Shown: positions 24,143-33,426, numbered from the stretch's first letter. The stretch is 64,000 nt of DNA from Gemmatimonadota bacterium (GCA_023249375.1 JAHFCT010000001.1:212112-276111), one strand, 5' to 3'. The notes: generated by a model from the sequence alone, not told the origin. Translations and numbers: made by a program.

Positions 24143-24499
24143 ATGAACGTCAACGGAATTCCTTCCTCGCTGCAGTCACTGCTCTCGGCCCGCGAACAGG
24201 TGCAAAAGCCTGAGGCGCACGGCCCCGCGGCGACGCAGGCACAGCGCACAACGACCGCCGGATCAGCCACGGCCGCCGCGGTGCAGGCCAAGCCAGCGGC
24301 GAACGCGGCGCTCACCGCGCAGGCGCCCGAGGGCACCGATCCCGCGCTGTGGAGCGTGCTGACGAGCGACGAACGCGCGTTTTTCTCGCGCGTCGTCACG
24401 TCGGGTCCGCTCACGTATTCGAAGATGGCGGCCGCTTCGGCGAGCCGTTCGGCCGCGATGCCGGCCATTCGCGGTGGCCGCATCGACTTCCGGGCCTGA
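24143..24499 (+). CDS. Unknown protein between flgC and fliE
   Basis: This 118-residue protein fits no family I recognise. It has a short N-terminal segment (MNVNGIPSSLQSLLSAR), an Ala/Thr/Gln-rich disordered middle, a folded-looking stretch (DPALWSVLTSDERAFFSR, near residues 66-83) and a basic tail ending GGRIDFRA. The first residues resemble the FlgM start (MKINGTPSPEV). It is 8 bp after flgC and 2 bp before fliE, so it is co-transcribed. A secreted or rod/MS-ring accessory role is only a contextual guess. Confidence 0.65.
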   Translation: MNVNGIPSSLQSLLSAREQVQKPEAHGPAATQAQRTTTAGSATAAAVQAKPAANAALTAQAPEGTDPALWSVLTSDERAFFSRVVTSGPLTYSKMAAASASRSAAMPAIRGGRIDFRA

Positions 24500-24501
24500 C
24501 C

Positions 24502-24807
24502 ATGACCGCCCCAATCGGTGGCATTGGCATCGGCGGTGGCATTGGCGACACCGGCGCGCGCGCCGTACCGGTCATCGGCACGGGCGGCAATTCGTTTGGC
24601 GACACGCTCAAGCGCGCGCTGAATGATGTCTCGGCGGCGCAGGACAAGTCTTCCGACACGCTGGGCGCTTTCTTGCGCGGTGAGCCGGTGGAACTGCATC
24701 AGGTGATGGCGGCGAGTGAAGAAGCCGGCATCGCGCTCGAAATGCTGATCGAAGTGCGCAACAAGTTTCTCGACGCGTACCGCACGCTGACCACGATGCA
24801 GGGCTGA
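24502..24807 (+). CDS. fliE: FliE, MS-ring/rod junction protein
   Basis: This 101-residue protein has a Gly/Ile-rich N-terminal repeat and the FliE core: FGDTLKRALNDVSAAQDKS, then the conserved VELHQVMAASEEAGIALEM and the final RNKFLDAYRTLTTMQ. Length matches E. coli FliE (104). It bridges the FliF ring and the rod. The ATG at 24502 follows the preceding stop by 2 bp. Confidence 0.93.
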   Translation: MTAPIGGIGIGGGIGDTGARAVPVIGTGGNSFGDTLKRALNDVSAAQDKSSDTLGAFLRGEPVELHQVMAASEEAGIALEMLIEVRNKFLDAYRTLTTMQG

Positions 24808-24839
24808 TTGCCCGCTGACGCCTGACCCCACTCCGCCTC

Positions 24840-26387
24840 ATGGCCTCCGCGCTCGACGACATCTTCTCACGTTTTGGTGGCACGCGCCGCGTGCTCATCT
24901 TCGCGTTTACGCTTGGCATCGCCGGCCTGATCTTTGTCGGATCGCGCGCCGTGACCAAGCCTGACCTCGTGCCGGCCATCTCGGATTTCCCCATCGAGAG
25001 CGCGTCGGAACTCACCGACAAGCTGACCAACGCCGGCGTGACCTTCCAGCTCGATCAGGGCGGCCGCTCGATCATGGTCTCCAAGAACGATCTCGCCAAG
25101 GCGCGCGTGGCGCTGGCCAAGGGCGGCCTGCCCGGCGGCGCACGCCCCGGCCTCGAACTGTTCGACCGGCCGTCGTGGGGCATGAATGAGTTTGCCCAGC
25201 GGGTCAACTACCGCCGCGCGCTCGAAGGCGAACTCGAACGCACCATTGGACACATGCGCGGCATCGAACGCGCCGAAGTGCATCTCGCGCTGCCCGACCA
25301 GGGCACGTTCCAGCAGGAGGGCAAGCAGGCCACGGCCAGCGTGCTGCTCGCGCTGCGCGGCAACGGCACGCCGATGCCCGACGTCGTGCAGGGGATCGCG
25401 CATCTCGTGTCCAACTCGGTGGACGGACTGCCCGCGGACAACGTGAGCATCCACGATGACATGGGCCGCCAGTGGACCGACCCGAACGACGGCAACGGCA
25501 CCACGGCGCTGAGCTCGCGCCAGCTGCGCACGCAGCAGGAAGTCGAGGCGGACCTGCAGAAGAAGGCGGAAGACCTGGTGCAGGGCGTCGTCGGCGCCGG
25601 CAACGCCAAGGTGCGCGTGTCCGCGCTGCTCAACTTCGACAAGGTGGAGCGCACGACCAACGCGGTGGATCCGGAGCGGCAGGCGATCGTCTCCGAAACC
25701 AAGAGCGAGATCGTGCCAGGCGCCGGCCAGACGGGCGCCGGCCAGACGCAGACGACCAATCAATACGAGAACACCAAGAGCACCGAGACCTACACGGCGA
25801 CGGTGGGCAACATCAAGAAGCTGAGCGTCGCGGTGCTGGTGAGCGACCGCCGCCTGATCGCGAAGGACAGCCTCGACACAATTCCGAAGTTCCAGGCGCG
25901 CAGCGCCGACGAACTGCAGCGCATCGACGCCCTGGTGCGCAGCGCGGTCGGCATCGACACCGCGCGCGGTGACGTGCTGAGCGTGCAGAGCTCGACGCCC
26001 GAGGTGATGCCGGTGGCGAAGGCCAAGGAAGAGGTCAAGCCGCTGATGCAGAAGCTGCAGGACAACAAGAGCTCGATGATCACGACGGCGGGGCTGATTG
26101 CCGCCATCGTCATCGCGCTGCTCGCCCTGCGCGCGCTCAAGTCGCCGGCGCCGACCACGCAGCAGCTCGCGTACGCGACGCCGCTGCCCGCACTGCCGGG
26201 ACAGGTGCAGCAGCCGGGCGCGCATGTGGAGGGCCAGCCGCAGTCGCGCTTTGTGCAGCAGCCGCCGCGCGCACCCATCGTGCTGCCGACGGCCAACACC
26301 GAAGTGCGCGACAAAGTGGCCTCGACCGTTGACCAGAACCCCGACGTTGCAGCCCGGCTCGTGAAGTCGTGGCTGAAGGAAGCGTAA
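24840..26387 (+). CDS. fliF: FliF, MS-ring protein
   Basis: This 515-residue protein has two membrane helices (about residues 17-36 and 411-433) flanking a periplasmic part with RBM-type domains (FDRPSWGMNEFAQRVNYRRA and IERAEVHLALP segments). The C-terminal cytoplasmic end VDQNPDVAARLVKSWLKEA is the conserved FliG-binding peptide. A Gln/Thr/Gly-rich loop lies at about 300-325. It is slightly shorter than E. coli FliF (552). It forms the base on which the export gate and C-ring assemble. Confidence 0.95.
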   Translation: MASALDDIFSRFGGTRRVLIFAFTLGIAGLIFVGSRAVTKPDLVPAISDFPIESASELTDKLTNAGVTFQLDQGGRSIMVSKNDLAKARVALAKGGLPGGARPGLELFDRPSWGMNEFAQRVNYRRALEGELERTIGHMRGIERAEVHLALPDQGTFQQEGKQATASVLLALRGNGTPMPDVVQGIAHLVSNSVDGLPADNVSIHDDMGRQWTDPNDGNGTTALSSRQLRTQQEVEADLQKKAEDLVQGVVGAGNAKVRVSALLNFDKVERTTNAVDPERQAIVSETKSEIVPGAGQTGAGQTQTTNQYENTKSTETYTATVGNIKKLSVAVLVSDRRLIAKDSLDTIPKFQARSADELQRIDALVRSAVGIDTARGDVLSVQSSTPEVMPVAKAKEEVKPLMQKLQDNKSSMITTAGLIAAIVIALLALRALKSPAPTTQQLAYATPLPALPGQVQQPGAHVEGQPQSRFVQQPPRAPIVLPTANTEVRDKVASTVDQNPDVAARLVKSWLKEA

Positions 26388-26390
26388 GCC

Positions 26391-27416
26391 ATGAGCACCG
26401 CACTGGTACGCCGTGATCAGCGCATGTCGGGACGCGAGAAGGCGGCGATCCTCTACATGGCGCTGGGCGCCGAGCAGTCCGCCAAGATCACGCAGCGCCT
26501 GAGCCAGGACGAAGTGGAGCTGATCTCGCTGGAGATCGCGAAGATCAACCGCGTCGAGCCGGAACAGGCCGAAGGCGTGCTGATGGAGTGGATCGAAATC
26601 GCGGTGGCCGGCGAAGCGGTGGCCACGGGCGGCGTCGACTACGCGCGCGAAGTGCTGGACAAGGCGTTCGGTCCGTCGAAGGCGAAGGAGATTCTCAAGC
26701 GCATCATGGGCCAGCTGGCCGACACGGCCGGCCTGCAGCGCCTGCGCAACGCCGATCCGCAGCAGATTGCCAACATGCTGCGCGGCGAGCATCCGCAGAC
26801 GATCGCCCTGATCCTCGCGCACCTGCCGGTGCCGCAGACGGCGGGCGTGCTGAAGGAACTCGATCCCTCCGTCGGCGGCGAAGTGACGTTTCGCATGGCG
26901 AAGATGGAAAAGGTCTCGCCCGAGATGCTGCTCCTCATCGAGCGGTCGTTCGGCGCGGAGACGGAACTGGACTTCCAGGCGGGGATGAGCCGCGCGGGCG
27001 GTCCGGCCGCGGTAGCCGGCGTCCTCAACCTGCTGCAGGGCGCGCTCGAAAAGACGCTGCTCGAGAAGATCACCGACCGCGATCACGCGCTAGCCGAGCA
27101 GATCAAGAACCTGATGTTCGTCTTCGAGGACATCTCGACGCTCGACGACCGCGCGCTGCAGCGCCTGCTGCGCGACATCGACGCCAAGACGCTGGCCCTC
27201 GCCCTGAAGGGAGCGAGCGGCGAGCTCAAGGAACGCATCATGTCGCAGATGTCGCAGCGTGCCGTGTCGGCCCTCAAGGAAGAAATGGAAATGCTGGGGC
27301 CGGTGCGGATGCGCGACGTCGAGACGGCCCAGTCGCAGATCGTGGTGCAGGTGCGCGCACTCGAGGAATCGGGCGAGATCGTGATTGGCGGCGGGGACGA
27401 GGTCGTTGTCTCGTAG
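26391..27416 (+). CDS. fliG: FliG, flagellar rotor switch protein
   Basis: This 341-residue protein (usual length about 331-340) has an N-terminal FliF-binding domain, the middle EHPQT motif (133-137) and the C-terminal charged torque helix region (ALQRLLRDIDAKTLALALKG). The residues for MotA contact are present. It follows fliF by 3 bp. The stop overlaps the likely start of fliH. Confidence 0.96.
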   Translation: MSTALVRRDQRMSGREKAAILYMALGAEQSAKITQRLSQDEVELISLEIAKINRVEPEQAEGVLMEWIEIAVAGEAVATGGVDYAREVLDKAFGPSKAKEILKRIMGQLADTAGLQRLRNADPQQIANMLRGEHPQTIALILAHLPVPQTAGVLKELDPSVGGEVTFRMAKMEKVSPEMLLLIERSFGAETELDFQAGMSRAGGPAAVAGVLNLLQGALEKTLLEKITDRDHALAEQIKNLMFVFEDISTLDDRALQRLLRDIDAKTLALALKGASGELKERIMSQMSQRAVSALKEEMEMLGPVRMRDVETAQSQIVVQVRALEESGEIVIGGGDEVVVS

Positions 27417-28068
27417 CGCCCGCGCGTTCCGTGGCGGCCTCGCGCCGTCGACCGGCGGCTCGTGGCGTCCCGGCGAAATCGCCGCGATGCCCATGCTGCT
27501 CGTCGACGACGAGCTGCCGCCGCTCGATCCGGTGGCGGAAGCACAGGCGCGCCACGAGAAAGAAATCCACGACGCCTACACCCTCGGATTCGAGGAGGGG
27601 CGTCACGAAGGGGAGCACGCCGAGCAGGCGCGCCTGCGCACCGCGCTGGCCGCCGCCGCGGAATCGATTGAAGTGCTGCGCGCGGGCGAAGAGCGCTGGC
27701 AGGGGATGATCGAGGAGAACATCTGCGCCCTCGCCGTCGCCATTGCGCGCCACATCATCGACCGTGAAGTGGCCGACAACCCGGAGATCCTCGAGAAGCT
27801 CGTCAAGCGCGCGCTCGGTGAATTCCCGATCGACCATCCGGTGCGTGTGCGCGTGAATCCCACCGACATGCAGATCATCCTCTCGCACGGTGGCCAGGCG
27901 GCGCTCGACGCGCTCACCGGTACGCCGGGGCGCGAGGCTCATTGGATCCCCGACTCACGCATTGCGCCCGGGGGAAGCGTGGTGGAAGGCCGCGACCGCA
28001 TCATCGATGGCCGCGTCGACACCGCACTCGAGCGCGTCTACCGCCGACTGACCTACAAGAATGCGTGA
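27406..28068 (+). CDS. fliH: FliH, FliI regulator of export apparatus
   Basis: The protein is about 220 residues. An N-terminal WRPGEIAAM-like segment resembles the conserved W-P peptide that anchors FliH to FlhA/FliN. A Glu/Arg-rich coiled coil (FEEGRHEGEHAEQARLR, the G/AxxxG-like repeat) leads to the C-terminal domain (VEGRDRIIDGRVDTALERV). The start is uncertain: TTG 27406 (overlapping fliG by 11 bp, with GGGGACGAGG before it) is preferred because it keeps the W-P segment. TTG 27385 or ATG 27487 are alternatives. The stop overlaps fliI by 8 bp. Confidence 0.88.
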   Translation: MSRSARAFRGGLAPSTGGSWRPGEIAAMPMLLVDDELPPLDPVAEAQARHEKEIHDAYTLGFEEGRHEGEHAEQARLRTALAAAAESIEVLRAGEERWQGMIEENICALAVAIARHIIDREVADNPEILEKLVKRALGEFPIDHPVRVRVNPTDMQIILSHGGQAALDALTGTPGREAHWIPDSRIAPGGSVVEGRDRIIDGRVDTALERVYRRLTYKNA

Positions 28069-29401
28069 AACGCCGTTTGCCCGCCGCATCTCCGAACTGT
28101 CGCGCTTTGCGCGCTACGGCCGCGTCGTTCGCATCACGGGCCTGGTCGTCGAAGCCATGGGCATCGACGTCGGCCTTGGCGAGATCTGCCGCATCTCCTC
28201 ACTGGGCGACGGACGCAGCGTGCTCGCCGAAGTGTGCGGCTTTCACGACAAGGGCGTGCTGCTGATGTCACTCGGCGAACTCGAGGGCGTGCACCCCGGA
28301 TCGATGGTGGTGCCACTTGGGCGTTCACTCGGCGTCTCGGTGGGACCGCAGCTGCTCGGGCGCGTGCTTGACGGCCTGGGACATCCCATTGATGGCGGCC
28401 CCAAGTTCGAAGCGATGGAGCGCGTGCCGCTCGCCAACGAGCCGCCCAATCCGCTGCACCGTCACGTCATCGACGAGCCGCTCGAGACGGGCGTGCGCAC
28501 GATCGACGGGTTGCTCACGATTGGACGCGGCCAGCGCATCGGCATCTTCTCGGGCTCGGGCGTGGGCAAGTCGACGCTGCTCGGAATGATCGCGCGCCGC
28601 GCCAAGGCCGACGTGAACGTGATTGCGCTGCTCGGCGAACGCGGCCGCGAAGTGCGCGATTTCATTGAGAACTCGCTCGGCCCCGAGGGGCTCGCGCGGT
28701 CGGTGCTTATTGTCGCCACCGGCGATCAGGCGGCGCTCGTGCGTGCGCGCGGCGCACTGGTGGCCACGGCAATTGCGGAGTACTTCCGCGATCAGGGCCA
28801 GCAGGTGCTGCTGATGGTGGATTCCGTCACGCGCGTGGCGATGGCGTGGCGAGAGATTGGTCTCGCCGTGGGCGAGCCACCGACGACGAAGGGGTATCCG
28901 CCGTCAGTGTTCGCGTCGCTGCCGCGCCTGCTCGAGCGCGCGGGCAACGCGGCGAAGGGCGGCATCACCGGCATCTACACCGTGCTCGTGGACGGCGACG
29001 ATTTCAACGAGCCGGTGGCCGACGCGGCGCGCTCGATTCTCGACGGCCACATCGTGCTCACGCGCAAGCTGGCGGCCAACGGGCATTACCCCGCCATTGA
29101 CATTCTCGAGAGCAAGAGCCGCGTCAAGGACGCGGTGACGCAGCGCGCGCAGCAGCAAGACGCCACCAAGTTCTCGCGGCTCGAGGCTGCGTATCGCGAA
29201 AAGGAAGACCTGATTCTGGTCGGCGCGTATCATCAGGGGAGCGATCCGCTGGTGGACGCGTCGCTGCAGCTGCGTGATCCAATGCTGAACTTCCTCCGCC
29301 AGCGTCCCGACGAACCGTCGGCGTTCGATGAATCACGCCAAGTGCTCGCTGGCCTGGGCCAGCGCATCGACGCCCTGACGAACCGCCGCACGGCGGCATG
29401 A
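28061..29401 (+). CDS. fliI: FliI, flagellum-specific export ATPase
   Basis: This 446-residue F1-type ATPase has an intact P-loop GSGVGKST (165-172), a Walker B region VLLMVDSVTRVAMAWREI and the SRxKDAVT-type helix (LESKSRVKDAVTQ). Length matches E. coli FliI (457). It energises substrate unloading at the export gate with FliH and FliJ, both adjacent and overlapping (8 and 4 bp). Confidence 0.97.
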   Translation: MRETPFARRISELSRFARYGRVVRITGLVVEAMGIDVGLGEICRISSLGDGRSVLAEVCGFHDKGVLLMSLGELEGVHPGSMVVPLGRSLGVSVGPQLLGRVLDGLGHPIDGGPKFEAMERVPLANEPPNPLHRHVIDEPLETGVRTIDGLLTIGRGQRIGIFSGSGVGKSTLLGMIARRAKADVNVIALLGERGREVRDFIENSLGPEGLARSVLIVATGDQAALVRARGALVATAIAEYFRDQGQQVLLMVDSVTRVAMAWREIGLAVGEPPTTKGYPPSVFASLPRLLERAGNAAKGGITGIYTVLVDGDDFNEPVADAARSILDGHIVLTRKLAANGHYPAIDILESKSRVKDAVTQRAQQQDATKFSRLEAAYREKEDLILVGAYHQGSDPLVDASLQLRDPMLNFLRQRPDEPSAFDESRQVLAGLGQRIDALTNRRTAA

Positions 29402-29862
29402 GCCGGTTCAAGTTCCGCCTCCAGCGACTGCTCGACCTGCGGCAGAAGAAGGAGAGCGAAGCCGCCAGCGCCGTGGCCGCCGCGCGCAACGCCGCCAAGG
29501 CGGCCACGCGTCGCGAGGAGGACCTGGTGGAGCGCCGAGACGCGACCCGGCAAGAGTTGCTCCCAGCGGCGGGTCAAACCGTCCGGGTGGCCAAGCTGCA
29601 TGAGATCGTTTTCCTTGTGCGCGCCCTGGATGACCGGGTTTTGGACGCCCATACGGCCACAACAGCCGCGGAACGGAGTGTGCAAGAGAAACTGGGTGAG
29701 CTGGGCGATGCCATGCGGGATCGCCGCATTCTCGACCGGCTCAAGGACCGACGTTCCGTGGAGTGGCGTGCCGAAGATGCCCGCCAGGAGCGCGAGGTCA
29801 TGGACGCGATCGCGCGCACCCGGTTTGTCGATGGCAAAAAACCTCAGCCCGAATCTGACTGA
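29398..29862 (+). CDS. fliJ: FliJ, export chaperone
   Basis: This 154-residue protein is one long helical hairpin (FRLQRLLDLRQKKESEAASA start, Glu/Arg-rich throughout), as expected of FliJ, the gamma-like stalk of the FliI ring. Size is usual (about 147). It overlaps fliI by 4 bp and the next gene by 1 bp. Confidence 0.88.
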   Translation: MSRFKFRLQRLLDLRQKKESEAASAVAAARNAAKAATRREEDLVERRDATRQELLPAAGQTVRVAKLHEIVFLVRALDDRVLDAHTATTAAERSVQEKLGELGDAMRDRRILDRLKDRRSVEWRAEDARQEREVMDAIARTRFVDGKKPQPESD

Positions 29863-30602
29863 TGATTCGCCTTGCCCTTCCGTTCCTTGTTGCCTTCCTG
29901 CTCGCGCTGGGCGGGACGACAGGATTGGCTGTCGTACAAGCCAAGAAACACGCCGCCGCAGTGGCGCATACCGCGACGGATTCCACGGCGGCCGCGACGG
30001 ACTCTGTGGCAAAGCCCGCTGTCGTCGATTCGGCTGCGGCCAAGCCGGTCGCGCCGACATCGGCCGTAGCCGCCGACAAGAAGCCTGAGGCGGCAGCCGC
30101 ACCGGCGGCGGCGAGCGCAACGAACTCGGCCGCGGCCGCGTCCGCCGCCGCGCCGGCGAAGTCACCTGAAAGCAAGCACGCCGCATCGCCGACACAGCCC
30201 GCCGCCGAGGAGCGTTCGACGCAGCAGCGCCCAACGCAGGTCGCCACCAACATCGCACCGCGCGGAAATGCCGCACCGGTTGGCGACGCGTCCGCGTTCA
30301 CCTCGCCGACTTCGGCGCCGCCTGCGAACGGTTCGCCGGCTTCGACGCCCGCGGGCGCAGCCTCGGGCGCTGCCGCCGGCAGCGTGACGAGTGCGCTGCG
30401 CGATTCACGGCTCGCGAAGATCTTCGGCAACATGCCCGCCAAAGATGCGGCCAAGGTGCTGGGGCAGATGGATGACAACGATGTGTCCCACATCCTGGCG
30501 AAGCTCACGGACCGGAAAGCGAGCGAGATCCTCGCCGTCTTCCCTGCCGAACGTGCCGCCGCGATTTCGAAGGCTGCGATCAAATCGAAAGAGGCGCCGT
30601 GA
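29862..30602 (+). CDS. MotE/YlxF-like membrane-anchored protein
   Basis: This 246-residue protein has an N-terminal membrane helix (residues 4-24), a long disordered Ala/Pro/Ser/Thr-rich stretch (about 30-180) and a C-terminal MgtE-N-like helical domain (LRDSRLAKIFGNMPAKDAAK, then MDDNDVSHILAKL). This is the architecture of YlxF/MotE, encoded between fliJ and fliK in many bacteria and linked to motor or basal-body function. The C-terminal domain would face the periplasm if the helix is an uncleaved anchor. The assignment is by position and architecture. Confidence 0.75.
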   Translation: MIRLALPFLVAFLLALGGTTGLAVVQAKKHAAAVAHTATDSTAAATDSVAKPAVVDSAAAKPVAPTSAVAADKKPEAAAAPAAASATNSAAAASAAAPAKSPESKHAASPTQPAAEERSTQQRPTQVATNIAPRGNAAPVGDASAFTSPTSAPPANGSPASTPAGAASGAAAGSVTSALRDSRLAKIFGNMPAKDAAKVLGQMDDNDVSHILAKLTDRKASEILAVFPAERAAAISKAAIKSKEAP

Positions 30603-32740
30603 CCCTTCCTGCCATCGGTGGCATCGCCTCTGCGATGCCCGCCTCGCCGTTTGAGTTGCTCGGAACCGCTCCGGCTTCCGCTGCGGGGCTGGGCGCCGGC
30701 GCTTCGGGCACATCGCCCGTTGATCCCGCGTTGCAGCCATTTGCGGGCGTGCTCGCACGCATCGTCGGACTGCAGGGCCCGGCGGAGAGCAAGGCGACGC
30801 CCGATGCCCAGTCAATGGTAGAGGCAGCGCTCGCATCACTGGAGTCGGCGTTGAGCGACGGCGTGACGCCGGCGGAAGGACTTGGTTCAAACGACGCGGG
30901 AACGTCGGCCATCAAGGCGCTGCTCGCGCAGGTCGCTCGCCAGGGGAACGGCGCCGCGACCGCGCCTTCACTGATGGCTGCCGATGGCGTCGTCGCGGCC
31001 GCTCCGCAAACGGATGTCAACGCGCAGGCGCTTGGAGCCGCGGCGATGATTGCGCCGGCGGCCTCGGTCGTCACAGTACCGACGGAGAGCGCGCGCACGA
31101 AGAACGCAGCCAGCGCGGCGGATGCGCGCGATGATGACACCGCGGCCTCACGAACCGGCGTCGATGACGACCGTCATGCGGCCGCCTCGCAGACGAACGC
31201 CTTCGCATCCAATGCGGCAGCGGTTGATCCGTCGGCCATCGTGCGAGAGACGGCGGCGCTCGATCCCGTCTTCCGCGCCAAGCTCGATCGCGTGATTGAG
31301 CGCATGGAAGCGGAGTACGGCCACAAGGTCACCATCGTCGAGACCGTGCGCAGCCAGACGCGCCAGGATGCGCTGTTTGAGCAGGGGCGTTCGGCGCCCG
31401 GCCAAGTCGTGACGTGGACGCGCAACTCGCGGCACGCCGATGGGCTCGCTGCTGACGTCATGATCGACGGTGGGTACGACAATGCGGCGGCGTTTGAGCG
31501 ATTGCAGCGCATTGCCCACGAGGAAGGGCTGCACACGCTGGGGTCGCGCGATGCGGGCCACCTCGAACTGCGCGTGCCGCAAGCGGGCGGATTCACCGCC
31601 AAGGTCAGTGCGGTGGCCACGCAGCAACCGGCGCTTCGCACCCCAACGTCCGCGACGCCGATGCTCAAGGCCGCGAGTCCGGCGGCAGGCATCGCCGACG
31701 GATCGAACGCGATGGCGCGCATTGCGCGCGTGGCGCGGGTGGCCGAAGTCGCCGTGTCGGCTGGCGTGGCGCGCGTCGCAAACGTGGCGCGGATCGCGAT
31801 GCCGGGCTCGTCGGGCGCAGCGCGCGCAACCGCTTCCGCAACCGCGCCGACCATCGCGCCAACACCGTCTGCTGCCCAAGGTTCAGCGGCATTCGCGGCG
31901 CCGTCAGTCAACACGGGTGCCCCAGCCGGCGCATCCACACAGTCGTCGTCGAGCGCGGCGTCTGCCGTCAACGCGCGCGATGCGTACGTTGCGCCGGCCG
32001 ACGCGCCAGGATTCAAGACGTCATCAGATACACCGAAGGCCGATCGCGGCGCGACGGCCAGCATCGAGATGCCGGCCGTTGCCGTGAAGGGAAGCGGCGC
32101 CGCCAAGTCTTCGACGCGCGACCGCATGACCGACGATGGCGCGCGTTCGACCCAGCGGCCTGTCGAGGCGGGCACGGTGCAGGGCGAAAGCGCCGCGGCG
32201 CCGTTTGTGCAGGCCGCTCGCGGCAACGCGGCGATCAGCGCAGCCAGTTCCGCCAGCGGACCAGATCAGACGTCGCGCGTCGCGCAAATCGACGCGCTCC
32301 ACGAACAGGCCGCGGCGCAGCCCGTCTCCTCCATGGTCCTGACCGTCGATGACGGACAGGGCGGCGCCGACCGCATTCGCGTCGATGTACGCGGCGGCAG
32401 CGTGGCATCGACCATCGACGTGCGCGACCAGGCGAGCGCCCAGCAACTGGCCGATCGCTCCGGTGAGCTCGCGCGCGCGCTCGAATCGCACGGCCTCGAA
32501 TCCGAAGGCGTGCGCGTGCGCGCCGTGGGGCAGCCGGCCGGCGCCGAGTTGCTGCGCGGCATCGGCGGCGGTGACGGCGCGTCACCGCGCGGACTCGCCG
32601 CCGCTCTCACCACGGATGCCTCGACGCCATCGCGGCGTGATCGCGACGAATCACGCGACCCGCACGCCAGCTTCGCACAGAAAGAGCAGGACTCACATCG
32701 CCAGCGCTCGCGTCGCGAGCGCGAGGAATCGCAGCCATGA
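30599..32740 (+). CDS. fliK: FliK hook-length control protein with embedded M15-type peptidase signature
   Basis: This 713-residue protein has two recognisable parts. Near the C-terminus (about 577-643) is the conserved FliK/Flg_hook domain: RIRVDVRGGSVASTIDVRD, then ELARALESHGLESEGVRV. Inside the N-terminal half (about 222-325) is a segment typical of M15/endolysin-type zinc peptidases: SRHADGLAADV gives H279 and D286, and GHLEL gives H321, the expected H-x6-D and H ligands. The rest is long, Ala/Ser-rich and low in structure, as in FliK rulers. FlgJ in this cluster lacks a cell-wall-cutting domain. Overlaps flgD by 4 bp. Confidence 0.85.
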   Translation: MTLPAIGGIASAMPASPFELLGTAPASAAGLGAGASGTSPVDPALQPFAGVLARIVGLQGPAESKATPDAQSMVEAALASLESALSDGVTPAEGLGSNDAGTSAIKALLAQVARQGNGAATAPSLMAADGVVAAAPQTDVNAQALGAAAMIAPAASVVTVPTESARTKNAASAADARDDDTAASRTGVDDDRHAAASQTNAFASNAAAVDPSAIVRETAALDPVFRAKLDRVIERMEAEYGHKVTIVETVRSQTRQDALFEQGRSAPGQVVTWTRNSRHADGLAADVMIDGGYDNAAAFERLQRIAHEEGLHTLGSRDAGHLELRVPQAGGFTAKVSAVATQQPALRTPTSATPMLKAASPAAGIADGSNAMARIARVARVAEVAVSAGVARVANVARIAMPGSSGAARATASATAPTIAPTPSAAQGSAAFAAPSVNTGAPAGASTQSSSSAASAVNARDAYVAPADAPGFKTSSDTPKADRGATASIEMPAVAVKGSGAAKSSTRDRMTDDGARSTQRPVEAGTVQGESAAAPFVQAARGNAAISAASSASGPDQTSRVAQIDALHEQAAAQPVSSMVLTVDDGQGGADRIRVDVRGGSVASTIDVRDQASAQQLADRSGELARALESHGLESEGVRVRAVGQPAGAELLRGIGGGDGASPRGLAAALTTDASTPSRRDRDESRDPHASFAQKEQDSHRQRSRREREESQP

Positions 32741-33408
32741 CCAGCCCCATTACATCGTCCACCAATAGCCCGTCCGTCTCGTCTGCGCTCACCGCAGGAG
32801 CGGGCGGCCCGATGGGCAAGGACCAGTTCGTCAAGCTCCTCGTCGCGCAGATGACGCACCAGGACCCGATGAACCCGATGGACAGTTCGCAGATGGCGTC
32901 TCAGCTGGCGCAGTTCTCGTCGGTGGAGCAGCTGATGAACATCAGCACCAAGCTCGACACGCAATCCACGGGCAACGCCTCGATGCTCGACGCGCTCGAC
33001 CGGAACGCCGCGCTCGGCATGATTGGCCGGACGGTCACGGCCGTCTCGGACGAAGTCACCGTGTCGGCGCACAGCGCGCCGAGTGCGCAGGCCGACGTGC
33101 CGTCGGACGGCGCGCATGTTCGAGTACGCATCGTTGATGCGGCCGGCCAGACGATTGGCACGACCGACTACGGCGTGCTCGCCAGCGGGCGGCAAACACT
33201 CGACTTGTCAAAGGCGCTCAAGTCCGTGCCTGATGGCAGTTACACCCTCAAGGTGGAGTCCATGGATACGTCGGGCGCCGCGACCGCGATGACGCCGATC
33301 CAGACGTTCAAGATCGACGGCCTTCGCTTTGGCACGAATGGTGCGGTACTCACATCCGGCAATAGGTCGGTTCCGATCGGAAACGTGATCGGGGTCGCCA
33401 GCAACTAA
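32737..33408 (+). CDS. flgD: FlgD, hook-cap protein
   Basis: This 223-residue protein starts with a disordered Ser/Thr segment then the family motif GKDQFVKLLVAQMTHQDPMNPMD. The C-terminal part has the FlgD fold (Fn3/tudor-like) with DYGVLASGRQTLDLS. Length matches E. coli FlgD (231). It caps the growing hook. ATG overlaps the fliK stop; flgE follows 18 bp later with AAGGAG. Confidence 0.95.
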   Translation: MTSPITSSTNSPSVSSALTAGAGGPMGKDQFVKLLVAQMTHQDPMNPMDSSQMASQLAQFSSVEQLMNISTKLDTQSTGNASMLDALDRNAALGMIGRTVTAVSDEVTVSAHSAPSAQADVPSDGAHVRVRIVDAAGQTIGTTDYGVLASGRQTLDLSKALKSVPDGSYTLKVESMDTSGAATAMTPIQTFKIDGLRFGTNGAVLTSGNRSVPIGNVIGVASN

Positions 33409-33426
33409 ACCAGTAAGGAGTTCACG

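Noticed and set aside
24867-27086. Long minus-strand open frame (739 codons) across fliF-fliG
   Set aside because: High-GC DNA gives long antisense frames; this one is Arg/His/Leu-rich, has no recognisable domain and lies wholly opposite two clear genes.
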